DNA of 64,000 bases from Alphaproteobacteria bacterium (GTDB lineage: Bacteria; Pseudomonadota; Alphaproteobacteria; Micavibrionales; Micavibrionaceae), in assembly GCA_021775915.1 (NCBI GenBank), contig JAJFGW010000016.1, positions 1 through 64,000 of the forward strand, given 5' to 3'. The notes beneath the pieces are model-generated. The model had not been told where the DNA came from. It was given only the letters and a program-made list of their open reading frames with translations, and made no database searches. Made by a program: the position numbers and the translations under genes. Positions within the stretch are counted from its first letter, which is position 1; every line of letters starts with the position of its first letter. This document shows, one piece after another, positions 9,477 to 21,496 of this stretch.

Positions 9477-9893
9477 ATGAGTAATGGTGTAGGAATAACT
9501 CTTTCTCTTATAGGGTTTGGTGTTGGCGCGTTTAATTTAGTCGGTGGATGGTGGGCTATGACGGCAAAAGAAGGCGCGGAACCTGAGGTTTCAATAGATA
9601 CCGACAAGCTTGAAATTACCATTAAAGAAAGCAAGTCGAGAGGTTATCCCTTTTTATTTTCGCATATTAAAAATACCGAAACTGTCAAACTAAAAGAAGG
9701 GATTATAATAAATAGCTATAATGAAGACGGGGCTATATGTGCATTCCCGTATTCACAATACTATAAAAATACGAGAAACCTTACTTCTAGTTTTCTTACG
9801 GCCCTGTCGGAAAAACACCCTTCTATAGCGCCAGTAATAAAAGAAAACAAAGGCCGGATAATGGTTTTTGAACCTCAGCCTTTTAAAGGGTAA
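9477..9893 (+). CDS. Small membrane-anchored protein of unknown function
   Basis: The ORF track begins at a TTG (9474); the next codon, ATG at 9477, has AAGGA eight bases upstream and is preferred (138 residues). One hydrophobic segment at about residues 4-28, rich in glycine (GVGITLSLIGFGVGAFNLVGGWW), is followed by a soluble mixed alpha/beta domain of about 105 residues with no motif I recognise (SPFLFSHIKNTETVKLKEG-like strands, closing GRIMVFEPQPF). It is probably an inner-membrane anchored protein. It stands alone on the plus strand between eno and kdsA, has its own promoter, and stops 2 bases from the kdsA stop. Confidence 0.62.
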   Translation: MSNGVGITLSLIGFGVGAFNLVGGWWAMTAKEGAEPEVSIDTDKLEITIKESKSRGYPFLFSHIKNTETVKLKEGIIINSYNEDGAICAFPYSQYYKNTRNLTSSFLTALSEKHPSIAPVIKENKGRIMVFEPQPFKG

Positions 9894-9895
9894 AT

Positions 9896-10753
<858 letters not shown>

Positions 10754-10764
10754 TTAGCGTCAGG

Positions 10765-10794
10765 ATCGTAAAAACACCAGATTTTATTTCACAA
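10765..10794 (-). promoter_or_regulatory. Possible kdsA promoter
   Basis: Minus strand TTGTGA (10789-10794), 18-base spacer, TACGAT (10765-10770); both boxes match the consensus at four of six bases. The spacing and a leader of about 17 bases fit, but the match is weak. Confidence 0.3.
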
Positions 10795-10804
10795 TCTTAT
10801 TTTC

Positions 10805-10834
10805 TTGACATAACAAAAACAAAAAAGCTATGGT
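10805..10834 (+). promoter_or_regulatory. Predicted sigma-70-type promoter for the 10861 orphan gene
   Basis: TTGACA (10805-10810), 18-base spacer, TATGGT (10829-10834), in the frame TTGACATAAC-N12-GCTATGGTC. The predicted start near 10841 makes the first ATG of the ORF track (10843) almost leaderless and favours ATG 10861 or 10867. Confidence 0.55.
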
Positions 10835-10860
10835 CTTTTTTTATGAGCTTAAAGAAAGAA

Positions 10861-13146
<2,286 letters not shown>

Positions 13147-13162
13147 ATTCTTAAACTGCCTT

Positions 13163-13918
13163 TTAAGCTGCCTGTGCTATCCCCAAAAACTGTTCCGCTG
13201 TAAGGCTTGCTCCACCAATGAGCGCCCCATCCACATTCTTCACCTTAAAAAGTGATGAAGCATTCTCAGGCTTAACGGAACCGCCGTACAAAATACGCAT
13301 ATTGGCCGAATCTGCAAGCTTTTCTTGCAATTTCTCCCGAATAAAACCGTGCATGGCCTTTATATCATCAGGCGTAGCACTCTTTCCCGTGCCAATGGCC
13401 CAGACCGGTTCATAAGCAATAACCGTGTTTTCTGCCGTCGCGCCATCAGGAATAGATTTATCAAGTTGATTCCCTACAACGTCGTATTCCTCTCCTGTCT
13501 CGCGCTGTTCTTCTTTTTCGCCAACACAAATAATACTGATAAGACCGTGTATATGCGCTCGTGCGGCCTTTTCATTAACATAAGGACAACGCTCCATATG
13601 GTCAGCACGGCGCTCGGAATGACCAACTATTACATAACCGCAGCCCATATCATTCAGCATCCCGGCAGAGACGTCTCCTGTGTGAGCGCCATTCTCTGTT
13701 GCCGCACAATCCTGTCCGCCGATAGAAATTGGAAGCTGCCCGTTCTCTATCTTATGTTTCACGACATGTATATGAACAGAAGGCGGACAAACAAGAAGGT
13801 CACATTTTTCCGTCAGCCCCTTGTTTTCAGCAATACCTTCACCAATAGCATTTATAAGCGCGGCAGCGTTTGCTTCCGAGCCGTTCATTTTCCAGTTTCC
13901 TGCGATCAATTTTTTCAT
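13163..13918 (-). CDS. tpiA: Triosephosphate isomerase
   Basis: The ORF extends to 14002, but the family start is the ATG at 13916-13918 (MKKLIAGNWKMNG), giving 251 residues, the normal length; the extra 28 residues have no counterpart in known enzymes and would nearly touch ppiD. Active-site elements: K in NWKMNG, catalytic His in VGHSERR, catalytic Glu in AYEPVWAIGTGKSA, and the phosphate-binding YGGSV. It interconverts dihydroxyacetone phosphate and glyceraldehyde-3-phosphate. First gene of tpiA-secG-pyrG and divergent from ppiD. Confidence 0.95.
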   Translation of the reverse strand: MKKLIAGNWKMNGSEANAAALINAIGEGIAENKGLTEKCDLLVCPPSVHIHVVKHKIENGQLPISIGGQDCAATENGAHTGDVSAGMLNDMGCGYVIVGHSERRADHMERCPYVNEKAARAHIHGLISIICVGEKEEQRETGEEYDVVGNQLDKSIPDGATAENTVIAYEPVWAIGTGKSATPDDIKAMHGFIREKLQEKLADSANMRILYGGSVKPENASSLFKVKNVDGALIGGASLTAEQFLGIAQAA

Positions 13919-13960
13919 GATTACGAACCTATCATTATTAGCAAGAATATCAATCATCTG

Positions 13961-13989
13961 TTGCCCGATAGAAAACAGCGTTTTATAGT
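13961..13989 (+). promoter_or_regulatory. Predicted promoter for ppiD-trpE
   Basis: TTGCCC (13961-13966), 17-base spacer, TATAGT (13984-13989). Predicted start near 13996, 28 bases before the ppiD ATG, which has AAGGGG nine bases upstream. trpE overlaps the ppiD stop, so this is the nearest visible promoter for trpE. No Trp-codon leader peptide or attenuator is visible here. Confidence 0.45.
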
Positions 13990-14023
13990 GCGTCCCAGAC
14001 AAAGGATATAAGGGGTTTATAAA

Positions 14024-15913
14024 ATGCTTAATGCTATGCGTGAAGGCACAAAATCAGGATTTATGAGATTTATCCTATTTGGGTTTATGGTTCTTGCCGT
14101 TGGCGGACTGGTTATGATGGATGTTGGTGGATTTTTTCGCGGTGGCGTCTCCAGAACAAGCATTGCTAAAATCGACGGGCAGGAACTCCCCATTACAATT
14201 TTTGACCGTACCCTACGCCGGGTTCTTGCTAACCAGAGCCTTGATATACAAACAGCATACCGCCTTGGCTTTGTAAATCAGGTACTAAGCAATGAAATAT
14301 CCAATAATCTTACGCAACGTGCGGCCCTTGATATGGGGCTGGAAATCGGGGACAACATTGTCCTGAAGCAAATCAACAAGCTTATAGAGCCTCTTGTAAC
14401 AGAGGAACTAACCAAAAAGGCTGCTCTTACGGCCGTTCTGCGTAACCAGGGCATGACAGAGCAAAGCTTTATCCGCATGATCAAAGCTGAAATGACGAAT
14501 ATGTTATTGAGAAACACAATACAAATAGGCACTGATTTTGGTCCGGAAAAAGAGGCACTTGATTTATACCAGCACAAAAATGAGGAACGTACGGTCAAGG
14601 TTGTGTTCCTGTCTCACTCCAATATCAAAGATGTAACAATACCGACTGACGAGGTTTTGCTCCCCTTTTATCAGGCTGGACAGGAACGTTACGCCATCCC
14701 GGAAAACAGAAGTTTTTCTATCGCTATTCTTTCTCAAGACAAGCTGGAAAAAACGATGGGCGTAGAGGAAGAAGAATTGCGCGCTGTTTATGAACAAGAC
14801 ATTGCCAGCTTCTCCTTACCCGAACGCAGAGTTTTGGAACAGGCTGTGTTCGATAATCAGGCCGCCGCAACGGCAATTATAAGCCAGGTTAATGAAGACA
14901 AGTCTCTTAAAGAAGAAAGTGGCGATGCCTATTTAGGTGAAGAAACATTTGAAAAAGAAGGTCTGCTGAAAGAAATAGGCGAAGTCGCCTTTGCCGCCTC
15001 CACCGGTGAAACCGTAGGGCCGATAGAAACGGCACTGGGGTGGCATGTCATTAAACTGAAAAATGTCATCGCGCCGGAAACCGAGCCTTTTGATAAAGTC
15101 AAAGACGACCTCAAAAAAGACATTATCCAGCTCCGACTCGTTGATGAAATGTTTGTCCTTGCCAATAATATTGACGACAGTCTGGCTGGCGGCCTTTCTC
15201 TCGAAGAGGTTGCTGGAGATATGGATTTAACACTGAAGCAATACGGTCCTGTTAAATCTGATGGCTCTACACCTGATGGTAAAGACGGTAGCAAAGAGTT
15301 CGAAGAAGACCGGGGCTATATTCTTGAAACTGTTTTTGAGCTTCTCGAAGGTGAAATATCCCCGGTTATTGAACTAACAGGTGGCCGCTACGCTGCAATA
15401 CGGGCTGATGTTATTAATGAAAAAAACTACAAAGCTTTTGATGAAGTAAAAGGCGGTCTGGGCAAATTATGGATGCAGGATCAAAGAGAAGTTGCAAATA
15501 AATTAAAAGCACAAGATGCCCTCAGAGATCTTAATTCCGGGGGTAAAAACCTGACGGATATAGCCACCGCAAATGGCGCCAGCATCAAAACATACAATCT
15601 TGTCCGGGCAGATTCGCCACCAGAGCCTCTTAATAAAACCGTTAAAGACCTGTTTTACTTACTCCCGGAAGGCCAATACGGAACAGGACGTGTTAAAGAT
15701 GGTCTGGTTATCGGACATATAACAAATGTAAATTTACCCAAAACGGACAAAGTCAGCGAAGAGACGCTCCAACCTTTTGTTGATCTCGCCAAGCAGAGTG
15801 TACAAGGTGAATTTATGCAGCTTTATTTTAATCACCTGCAGTCTGCCTATGACGTAAAAATAAATCAGCGCTTGCTCGACGCCACATATGGGCCGGGTAA
15901 CGAGCAGTTTTAA
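14024..15913 (+). CDS. ppiD: PpiD-like periplasmic peptidyl-prolyl isomerase / chaperone
   Basis: 629 residues with the PpiD layout: one N-terminal membrane anchor (about 14-36, FMRFILFGFMVLAVGGLVMM), a SurA-like helical chaperone domain (about 45-170, IAKIDGQELPITIFDRTLRRVL), a parvulin-type domain at about 255-360 (ERRVLEQAVFDN...GETVGPIETALGWHVIKL), and a C-terminal chaperone half. It is anchored in the inner membrane facing the periplasm and helps outer-membrane and secreted proteins fold as they leave Sec. The parvulin region keeps the GWHVIKL signature, but activity cannot be judged. The last base of its TAA is the first base of the trpE ATG. Confidence 0.88.
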   Translation: MLNAMREGTKSGFMRFILFGFMVLAVGGLVMMDVGGFFRGGVSRTSIAKIDGQELPITIFDRTLRRVLANQSLDIQTAYRLGFVNQVLSNEISNNLTQRAALDMGLEIGDNIVLKQINKLIEPLVTEELTKKAALTAVLRNQGMTEQSFIRMIKAEMTNMLLRNTIQIGTDFGPEKEALDLYQHKNEERTVKVVFLSHSNIKDVTIPTDEVLLPFYQAGQERYAIPENRSFSIAILSQDKLEKTMGVEEEELRAVYEQDIASFSLPERRVLEQAVFDNQAAATAIISQVNEDKSLKEESGDAYLGEETFEKEGLLKEIGEVAFAASTGETVGPIETALGWHVIKLKNVIAPETEPFDKVKDDLKKDIIQLRLVDEMFVLANNIDDSLAGGLSLEEVAGDMDLTLKQYGPVKSDGSTPDGKDGSKEFEEDRGYILETVFELLEGEISPVIELTGGRYAAIRADVINEKNYKAFDEVKGGLGKLWMQDQREVANKLKAQDALRDLNSGGKNLTDIATANGASIKTYNLVRADSPPEPLNKTVKDLFYLLPEGQYGTGRVKDGLVIGHITNVNLPKTDKVSEETLQPFVDLAKQSVQGEFMQLYFNHLQSAYDVKINQRLLDATYGPGNEQF

Positions 15914-17373
15914 TGCCTGACGCTCCTGACTTTAAAGTCTTTAAAGGGAACTTTGACGCAGGACAGAGCCAGCTTGTCTGGCAATGGGTTGTTGCCGATC
16001 TGGAAACTCCGGTTTCCGCTTATCTGAAATTATGCCACGACCTGCCTTACAGTTTTCTATTTGAGTCGGTAGAAGGCGGTGCCGTCCTTGGGCGCTACTC
16101 TGCGATTGGGCTGAAACCTGACTTCACATGGCGCTATCCGGAAGACAAAACAGACAGCCCCTTTGAAACACTCAAACAACATGTCAATGACAGCCGCATT
16201 GATTGTATTGAAGAGGACATGCCCCCCATGGCTGCGTCTGGGCTATTCGGTTATCTCGGTTATGGCATGATCCGGTCCATTGAAGATATTCCGAATACAA
16301 ATCCGGACGAACTGAATATTCCTGAAAGCATCCTCATTCGCCCGACCATGATGGTGATTTTTGATAACGTCAAAAGCATGATGTGTCTGAGCACGCCGGT
16401 TAGAGAACATAAAGGCAATAACGACGACAGCGCGCGCCACATCTATGACAAAGCCATGTTAAGGCTACAGGACACTCTGGATAAATTAAATGCCGCCCTG
16501 CCCGAACAAAAGAATGAAACAGCCTTAAACGCGCCCCTGCAAATCACCGCCGGCACCACAGCAGAAGATTATAAGGCTTCCGTTAAAACAGCCGTTGATT
16601 ATATTCGCGCTGGAGAAATTTTTCAGGTCGTGCCTTCGTTGCGGTTTTCAGTGCCTTTTGACTTGCCGTCTTTTGAATTATATCGCGCACTACGGCGTAT
16701 AAACCCCTCCCCATTCCTTTTTCATCTGAACTTTGACGGCTTTGCCATCGTCGGTTCAAGCCCGGAAATCCTCGTGCGGGTACGGGACAATACTGTAACA
16801 ATTCGCCCTATCGCCGGAACAAGAAAGCGCGGAAAAACTGCGACTGAAGACAAAGCGCTGGCCGATGAGCTTCTAAATGACCCTAAAGAACGCGCCGAAC
16901 ATTTAATGCTGCTCGACCTTGGACGTAATGATGTAGGGCGTGTGGCCGAAATCGGCAGCGTTAATGTCACATCCAGATTCAATGTCGAATTATATTCCCA
17001 TGTCATGCATATCGTCTCCAATGTAGAGGGGACATTAAAAGAAGGGGTTAATCCTCTGGATGCTTTATTTGCCGGCTTTCCTGCCGGAACAGTGAGCGGC
17101 GCACCCAAAATCCGTGCGATGGAAATTATTGATGAACTGGAACCCGTCAGTCGCAGCTTTTACGGTGGAGCTATCGGCTATCTCGATGGCCGGGGCGCTG
17201 TAGACACCTGCATCGCCTTGCGTACAGCTTTGGTCAAAGACGGTAAAATTCACGTACAAGCCGGGGCGGGAATAGTCGCCGACAGTGATCCAGACTCTGA
17301 ATACCAGGAATGCCGCAACAAGGCCCGCGCCCTTATTGATGCGGCGGAACTTGCGATTGAGCCTGCTGCGTAA
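15913..17373 (+). CDS. trpE: Anthranilate synthase component I
   Basis: 486 residues. The N-terminal part has the feedback-site segment SFLFESVEGGAVLGRYS, the counterpart of the LLES tryptophan-binding motif. The C-terminal chorismate-binding domain has GEIFQVVPSLRF, IVGSSPEILVR, IRPIAGTRKRG and GAPKIRAMEIIDELE. With TrpG it makes anthranilate from chorismate and glutamine. It is translationally coupled to ppiD by a one-base overlap. The downstream neighbour is a minus-strand deacetylase gene whose 3' end overlaps trpE by 41 bases, separating trpE from trpG. Confidence 0.96.
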   Translation: MPDAPDFKVFKGNFDAGQSQLVWQWVVADLETPVSAYLKLCHDLPYSFLFESVEGGAVLGRYSAIGLKPDFTWRYPEDKTDSPFETLKQHVNDSRIDCIEEDMPPMAASGLFGYLGYGMIRSIEDIPNTNPDELNIPESILIRPTMMVIFDNVKSMMCLSTPVREHKGNNDDSARHIYDKAMLRLQDTLDKLNAALPEQKNETALNAPLQITAGTTAEDYKASVKTAVDYIRAGEIFQVVPSLRFSVPFDLPSFELYRALRRINPSPFLFHLNFDGFAIVGSSPEILVRVRDNTVTIRPIAGTRKRGKTATEDKALADELLNDPKERAEHLMLLDLGRNDVGRVAEIGSVNVTSRFNVELYSHVMHIVSNVEGTLKEGVNPLDALFAGFPAGTVSGAPKIRAMEIIDELEPVSRSFYGGAIGYLDGRGAVDTCIALRTALVKDGKIHVQAGAGIVADSDPDSEYQECRNKARALIDAAELAIEPAA

Positions 17374-18286
17374 ATCTAGTAATCACAACACTACTCACCG
17401 GTGCCAGAACAATTCCCTTTTCCGCTAGCGTAGGTATCCATTCTTTTAATGCCTGAATTGTATTGGCCTTGGGGTGTCCAATGGCAACCGCATAGCCACG
17501 CTCAAGCGCGAGCTTTTCAAGCCGCACCAAACTCTCCTTCACCGCTTCCAGTGACGGGTCGTGATCCAGAAATACATTACGTACTATGTAGGGAACCTGA
17601 TAAGTTGCCGCCGTCTCTGCAGCTACAGATGTAGAAATTGTCCGCGAATCAAGAAACAGCAAACCGCGCCTATAAAGCTCCTGCATGAGCTGCATCATAG
17701 CCTCTTTGTCCTGTGTCAAGCGGCTCCCCATGTGATTATTTACGCCGACATAACCATCAAAAGCGCTTAACCCAAGTCCCAACATTTTCTCAAATTCCGC
17801 AGGTGGCTGCCCCACACGCAAGGCAATGCTACCTGTATCCAGATCCGGGTTCATCGGTTCCATCGGCATATGAACCATAATTTCGTGGCCGTTCTTACGT
17901 CCCCGCTCCACCAATTCATCAAGGCCGGACGCATAAGGTAAAAAAGATAAAGTTAGAGGAGCAGCAAGTTCCAGCACCTCTTTTGAAAGCTCACGGCTCA
18001 CTCCCAGATCATCAATAACAATAACGACCCTTGGCTGATCCGGCACGATATCAAACGGTACCGCATTCTTTTTCCAAAGCGGCTGATCTTCAGAATCCAG
18101 CTTTATTTCAGGTTCCAGCCGAACAAGCGTAAGTTCCTCCTGCGTAGATTTAGCCGCAAGTTCTTGGCGCGCCTCTTCAATATAAGGGCGCGTACCCTTC
18201 CATAAAAACCGGTCGGATAGAACCATAATAAAGACGGCGATAATTAGAAATTTTAAATGGCCACGGCCATAGCTTTGTTTTCTCAT
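17333..18286 (-). CDS. Divergent polysaccharide deacetylase family protein
   Basis: The ORF extends to 18355, into trpG; the ATG at 18284-18286 (MRKQSYGRGH) is the more plausible start and leaves 55 bases to trpG. This gives 317 residues: one N-terminal membrane helix (about 14-29), a charged linker, then the divergent polysaccharide deacetylase domain (NodB-like fold) from about 85, with the metal-site Asp pair in VVIVIDDLGVS, EIMVHMPMEP and GVNNHMGSR. The family is thought to act on cell-wall or envelope polysaccharide; the substrate is unproven. It is usually found beside a ctpA-type protease gene, not inside the trp genes. Its last 41 bases overlap trpE on the opposite strand. Confidence 0.88.
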   Translation of the reverse strand: MRKQSYGRGHLKFLIIAVFIMVLSDRFLWKGTRPYIEEARQELAAKSTQEELTLVRLEPEIKLDSEDQPLWKKNAVPFDIVPDQPRVVIVIDDLGVSRELSKEVLELAAPLTLSFLPYASGLDELVERGRKNGHEIMVHMPMEPMNPDLDTGSIALRVGQPPAEFEKMLGLGLSAFDGYVGVNNHMGSRLTQDKEAMMQLMQELYRRGLLFLDSRTISTSVAAETAATYQVPYIVRNVFLDHDPSLEAVKESLVRLEKLALERGYAVAIGHPKANTIQALKEWIPTLAEKGIVLAPVSSVVITRFTQQAQSQVPPHQ

Positions 18287-18341
18287 ACCACCAGCATAAA
18301 AGGAATGACGGGCGCGGTAAATCTCCTTATAAGGTAACCCC

Positions 18342-18914
18342 ATGCTTATACTCATCGATAATTATGACAGCTTTACCTATAACCTCGTTCAGTATCTCGG
18401 CGATTTGGGCGCGGCATGTCATGTTTACCGCAATGATCAAATCACTGCTGAAGACGTTATCGCCGCAACCCCGAAAGCTATTATAATTTCCCCTGGCCCC
18501 GGAACCCCTGACAACGCCGGGATTTGTCTTGAACTCATTACGCTTGCCGCAAACAATAACGTCCCGCTTTTCGGCGTTTGCCTTGGACATCAGGCCATTG
18601 GGCAGGCTTTTGGCGGCAAGGTGGTCCGCGCCAAAGAGCCAATGCACGGTAAAATTTCTAACATCACTCATGAGAATAAAGGCACCTTTAAAGACCTGCC
18701 CTCTCCCTATCCAGTCACGCGCTATCATTCTCTTATCGTTGAAAAAGAATCGCTGCCGGATGAACTGGAAATTACTGCCGAAACAGAAGACGGCATCATT
18801 ATGGGGCTGAGCCATAAAACAAAACCCATTCACAGCGTACAGTTTCATCCTGAAAGCATCGCTACAGAACAGGGGCACGCTCTCCTGAAAAACTTTTTGG
18901 CTATGACATCATGA
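18342..18914 (+). CDS. trpG: Anthranilate synthase component II (glutamine amidotransferase)
   Basis: 190 residues, a class I glutamine amidotransferase: oxyanion loop [11 protein letters not shown], nucleophile C80 in FGVCLGHQ, and the His-Glu pair in SVQFHPES. It supplies ammonia to TrpE; such proteins may also serve para-aminobenzoate synthase. ATAAGG lies about nine bases before the ATG. trpD starts inside its last codons (4-base overlap), so trpG-trpD-trpC are coupled. It must use its own promoter or long read-through from trpE across the antisense deacetylase gene; TTGTTT-N16-TAAAAG around 18270 is a weak candidate. Confidence 0.95.
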   Translation: MLILIDNYDSFTYNLVQYLGDLGAACHVYRNDQITAEDVIAATPKAIIISPGPGTPDNAGICLELITLAANNNVPLFGVCLGHQAIGQAFGGKVVRAKEPMHGKISNITHENKGTFKDLPSPYPVTRYHSLIVEKESLPDELEITAETEDGIIMGLSHKTKPIHSVQFHPESIATEQGHALLKNFLAMTS

Positions 18915-19897
18915 GCAAATTTATAACCGAACGCAGTCTCTCCGAAGAAGAAATGATCGAAGCCATGACAACCATCATGGACGGCAAAGCCAATGAAGAT
19001 GAAATAGCCTTATTCCTGACCGCGATAGCGCAGCGTGGAGAAACTGTTGATGAAATAACAGGTGCGGCGCGTGTTCTACGCAGTAAAGCCGCCACAATAA
19101 AAGCCCCGGAAAATGCTCTTGATTGCTGCGGTACCGGCGGGGATGGCATTGGCACCTATAATATTTCCACCGCCGTTGCTCTTGTTGCTGCGGCTTGCGA
19201 TGTCCCCGTGGCAAAACACGGTAACCGTGCCGCTAGTTCTAAATCCGGCGCCGCCGATACACTCGAAGCACTCGGTGTTAACCTTGATGTCTCGCATGAA
19301 AAATTGTCAGAGGCGCTTCAGGATTTAAACTTCTGTTTTCTAATGGCACCAAATCACCACAAAGCCATAAAGCATGTTGTTCCCGTTCGTAAAAATCTCG
19401 GCTTTCGTACAATCTTTAATTTACTTGGCCCTTTGGCTAATCCGGCAGATACAAAACACCAGCTTATTGGCGTATTTGACGATAAATGGTTGCTGCCCAT
19501 GGCTGAAACGCTGAACCGCCTTGGTACAAAGAAAGCCTGGATCGTTCACGGCAGCGACGGACTGGACGAAATCACCACAACCGGGCCAACGCATATTGCC
19601 ATGCTTGATAACGGCAACATTTCCGAGCGTACTTTGACACCGGAAGATTTTGGATTACAAACAGCCAGCCCTGAAAGCCTTCTTGGCGGCGACGCAGAAG
19701 AAAACGCCCAAGCCCTGCAACAGCTTTTGCAAGGGGCGCCCTCCTCCTATCGCGATATTGTGCTGGCAAACACAGCCGCCGTACTAAACATTCATGCGGG
19801 CACAAACCTCCTTGATGCTATGAAACAGGCTTCTGAAGTTATCGACAATGGGCAAGCATTGTCTCTCTTGCAAAATTACAAGGAGTTTGTAGCATGA
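18911..19897 (+). CDS. trpD: Anthranilate phosphoribosyltransferase
   Basis: 328 residues, normal length. PRPP-binding [16 protein letters not shown], anthranilate-site [21 protein letters not shown], and [25 protein letters not shown] are all typical. It transfers phosphoribose to anthranilate, the second step of tryptophan synthesis. It overlaps trpG and trpC by 4 bases at each end. Confidence 0.97.
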   Translation: MSKFITERSLSEEEMIEAMTTIMDGKANEDEIALFLTAIAQRGETVDEITGAARVLRSKAATIKAPENALDCCGTGGDGIGTYNISTAVALVAAACDVPVAKHGNRAASSKSGAADTLEALGVNLDVSHEKLSEALQDLNFCFLMAPNHHKAIKHVVPVRKNLGFRTIFNLLGPLANPADTKHQLIGVFDDKWLLPMAETLNRLGTKKAWIVHGSDGLDEITTTGPTHIAMLDNGNISERTLTPEDFGLQTASPESLLGGDAEENAQALQQLLQGAPSSYRDIVLANTAAVLNIHAGTNLLDAMKQASEVIDNGQALSLLQNYKEFVA

Positions 19898-20685
19898 GCG
19901 TTTTGGATCAAATCTGCGCTGATAAACAGAAGCATATACGGGCCAAAATGGTGCAAACCCCTCTTTCCGATCTTGAAGAAAGAATTAAAGAACAGACTCT
20001 ATGTCGTGGATTTAAATACAAAATATCGAAACTTACATCGCAAAAAAAACCGGCTCTTATTGCCGAGGTCAAAAAAGCGTCACCGAGCAAAGGAGTCATT
20101 CGAGAAGACTTCGATCCGGTCGAAATTGCAAAAACATACGAAGCTGCCGGAGCCACTTGTATCTCCGTTCTAACGGATAAACCTTATTTTCAGGGCAAGG
20201 ATGACTATCTTGTGCAAATCAAAGCTGCTACCAGCCTTCCCGTTTTGCGCAAAGACTTCATGTTGGAGCCTTATCAGATTTTCGAATCACGGGCGCTAGG
20301 CGCTGATTGTATTCTACTTATTATGGCAGCGCTTTCTGATTCGCAAGCGGCCGAACTCTATGCTTTGGCGCGCACGCTAACCATGGATGTTCTCGTTGAG
20401 GTCCATGATGAAAAAGAGCTGGCGCGCGCGCTGTCCCTTAATGTTGAGATGATAGGAATCAATAATCGCAACCTCAAAACGCTGGAAGTTGATACGCAAA
20501 CATCACAAGATTTATCCAGCATGATTCCCGAAAATATCATCAAAATCTCCGAAAGCGGCATTTACACGCATGAGGAAATCGGCCATTTGTCCGGCTGCGG
20601 ATTCCACGGCTTTCTCGTTGGTGAGAGCCTGATGCGACAGGACGATATAGGCGGCGCGGTACGAAAATTAATGACCGGGACTTGA
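19894..20685 (+). CDS. trpC: Indole-3-glycerol phosphate synthase
   Basis: 263 residues, one (beta/alpha)8 barrel without a fused TrpF domain. Visible motifs: ALIAEVKKASPSKG with the catalytic Lys, SVLTDKPYFQG, PVLRKDFMLEPYQI, ALGADCILLIMAAL, GINNRNLKTLEVD and the phosphate-binding SESGI. It closes the indole ring. trpF, trpB and trpA are not in the window. Its TGA stop lies inside the -35 box of the lexA promoter. In many alphaproteobacteria moaC and moeA follow trpC; here lexA comes directly. Confidence 0.97.
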   Translation: MSVLDQICADKQKHIRAKMVQTPLSDLEERIKEQTLCRGFKYKISKLTSQKKPALIAEVKKASPSKGVIREDFDPVEIAKTYEAAGATCISVLTDKPYFQGKDDYLVQIKAATSLPVLRKDFMLEPYQIFESRALGADCILLIMAALSDSQAAELYALARTLTMDVLVEVHDEKELARALSLNVEMIGINNRNLKTLEVDTQTSQDLSSMIPENIIKISESGIYTHEEIGHLSGCGFHGFLVGESLMRQDDIGGAVRKLMTGT

Positions 20686-20710
20686 CACAAAAGAGGAACT
20701 AAAGTAGAAC
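20682..20710 (+). promoter_or_regulatory. lexA promoter
   Basis: TTGACA (20682-20687), 17-base spacer, TAGAAC (20705-20710). The -35 overlaps the trpC stop codon and the -10 overlaps the second half of the LexA box, so bound LexA would block polymerase. The lexA ATG is at 20790, preceded by GGGGAAAGAG. Confidence 0.55.
20696..20710 (+). promoter_or_regulatory. LexA (SOS) box, alphaproteobacterial type
   Basis: GAAC-TAAAGTA-GAAC, an exact GAAC-N7-GAAC direct repeat, the operator form known for alphaproteobacterial LexA. It lies 80-94 bases before lexA and within the predicted promoter, so it most likely makes lexA and the following membrane-protein gene SOS-regulated. The exact motif is expected about once per strand in 64 kb by chance; position is what makes this one convincing. 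Confidence 0.8.
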
Positions 20711-20789
20711 ATAAGGTGTATAAACATAATAATAACTAGGCTTTATTTACAGAAATAGAATATTTCAAGAACAAAGCGGGGAAAGAGAT

Positions 20790-21482
20790 ATGCTGACTAA
20801 AAAACAGAGAGAACTTCTGCTTCTGATCCATGAGCGCATGGCTGAAGGTGAGGTGGCACCTTCTTTTGAAGAAATGAAAAATGAGCTGGGGCTGAAATCC
20901 AAGTCCGGTATTCACAGGCTAATTAGCGGCCTTGTTGAGCGTGGCTATCTGGAACGCCTGCCCCACCGCGCCCGCGCTCTTGAAGTCAAAAAGCTGCCGG
21001 AAGGGTACTTGCCCGGAAATAATGATAATACCGAGGTGGCGAGTAGACTTAGACCCACCTCCTCGAGCGTTTTTGATTCTGCCGAGGAGCTGGCCAATTT
21101 TGAGCCTATTCCGCTTTATGGACGCATTGCCGCCGGAACCCCCATAGAGGCCATTCGTGATGAAGGGCAGACAGTGGATATTCCGCCACATTTGCTGGCT
21201 GGCGGAGAGCATTACGCGCTCGAAGTTGACGGTGATTCAATGATCAATGCCGGGATCAACGATCACGATATTGTGATTATCAAGAAAACAGAAACAGCTG
21301 AGAACGGCACCATTGTTGTTGCGCTTGTTGATGATGCCGAGGTTACCCTGAAACGCTTCCGTAAATCAGGTAGCAAAATAATTCTCGAACCTGAAAACGA
21401 TAATTACGAACCTCAAATTTTCGATCCCGAACGCGTAAAGATTCAGGGCCAGCTCATCAGTCTGTTCAGAACATATCACTGA
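20790..21482 (+). CDS. lexA: SOS response repressor LexA
   Basis: 230 residues. The N-terminal winged helix-turn-helix (about 1-65, MLTKKQRELLLLIHERM, SKSGIHRLISGLVERGYL) is followed by a variable linker and the S24 peptidase domain. The self-cleavage bond is A115-G116 in GRIAAGTP; the catalytic dyad is S150 (GDSM) and K188 (VTLKRF). RecA filaments trigger its cleavage and release DNA-damage genes. An exact LexA box in its promoter indicates autoregulation. The next gene begins 14 bases after the stop, with its ribosome-binding AAGGA overlapping the lexA stop region. Confidence 0.97.
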   Translation: MLTKKQRELLLLIHERMAEGEVAPSFEEMKNELGLKSKSGIHRLISGLVERGYLERLPHRARALEVKKLPEGYLPGNNDNTEVASRLRPTSSSVFDSAEELANFEPIPLYGRIAAGTPIEAIRDEGQTVDIPPHLLAGGEHYALEVDGDSMINAGINDHDIVIIKKTETAENGTIVVALVDDAEVTLKRFRKSGSKIILEPENDNYEPQIFDPERVKIQGQLISLFRTYH

Positions 21483-21496
21483 AGGAAGCAATAAAA

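Noticed and set aside
13919-14002. 28-residue extension of tpiA
   Set aside because: No counterpart in triosephosphate isomerases; it would overlap the ppiD promoter region.
13325-14011. 228-residue plus-strand ORF
   Set aside because: Antisense shadow of tpiA; composition and lack of motifs do not support a gene.
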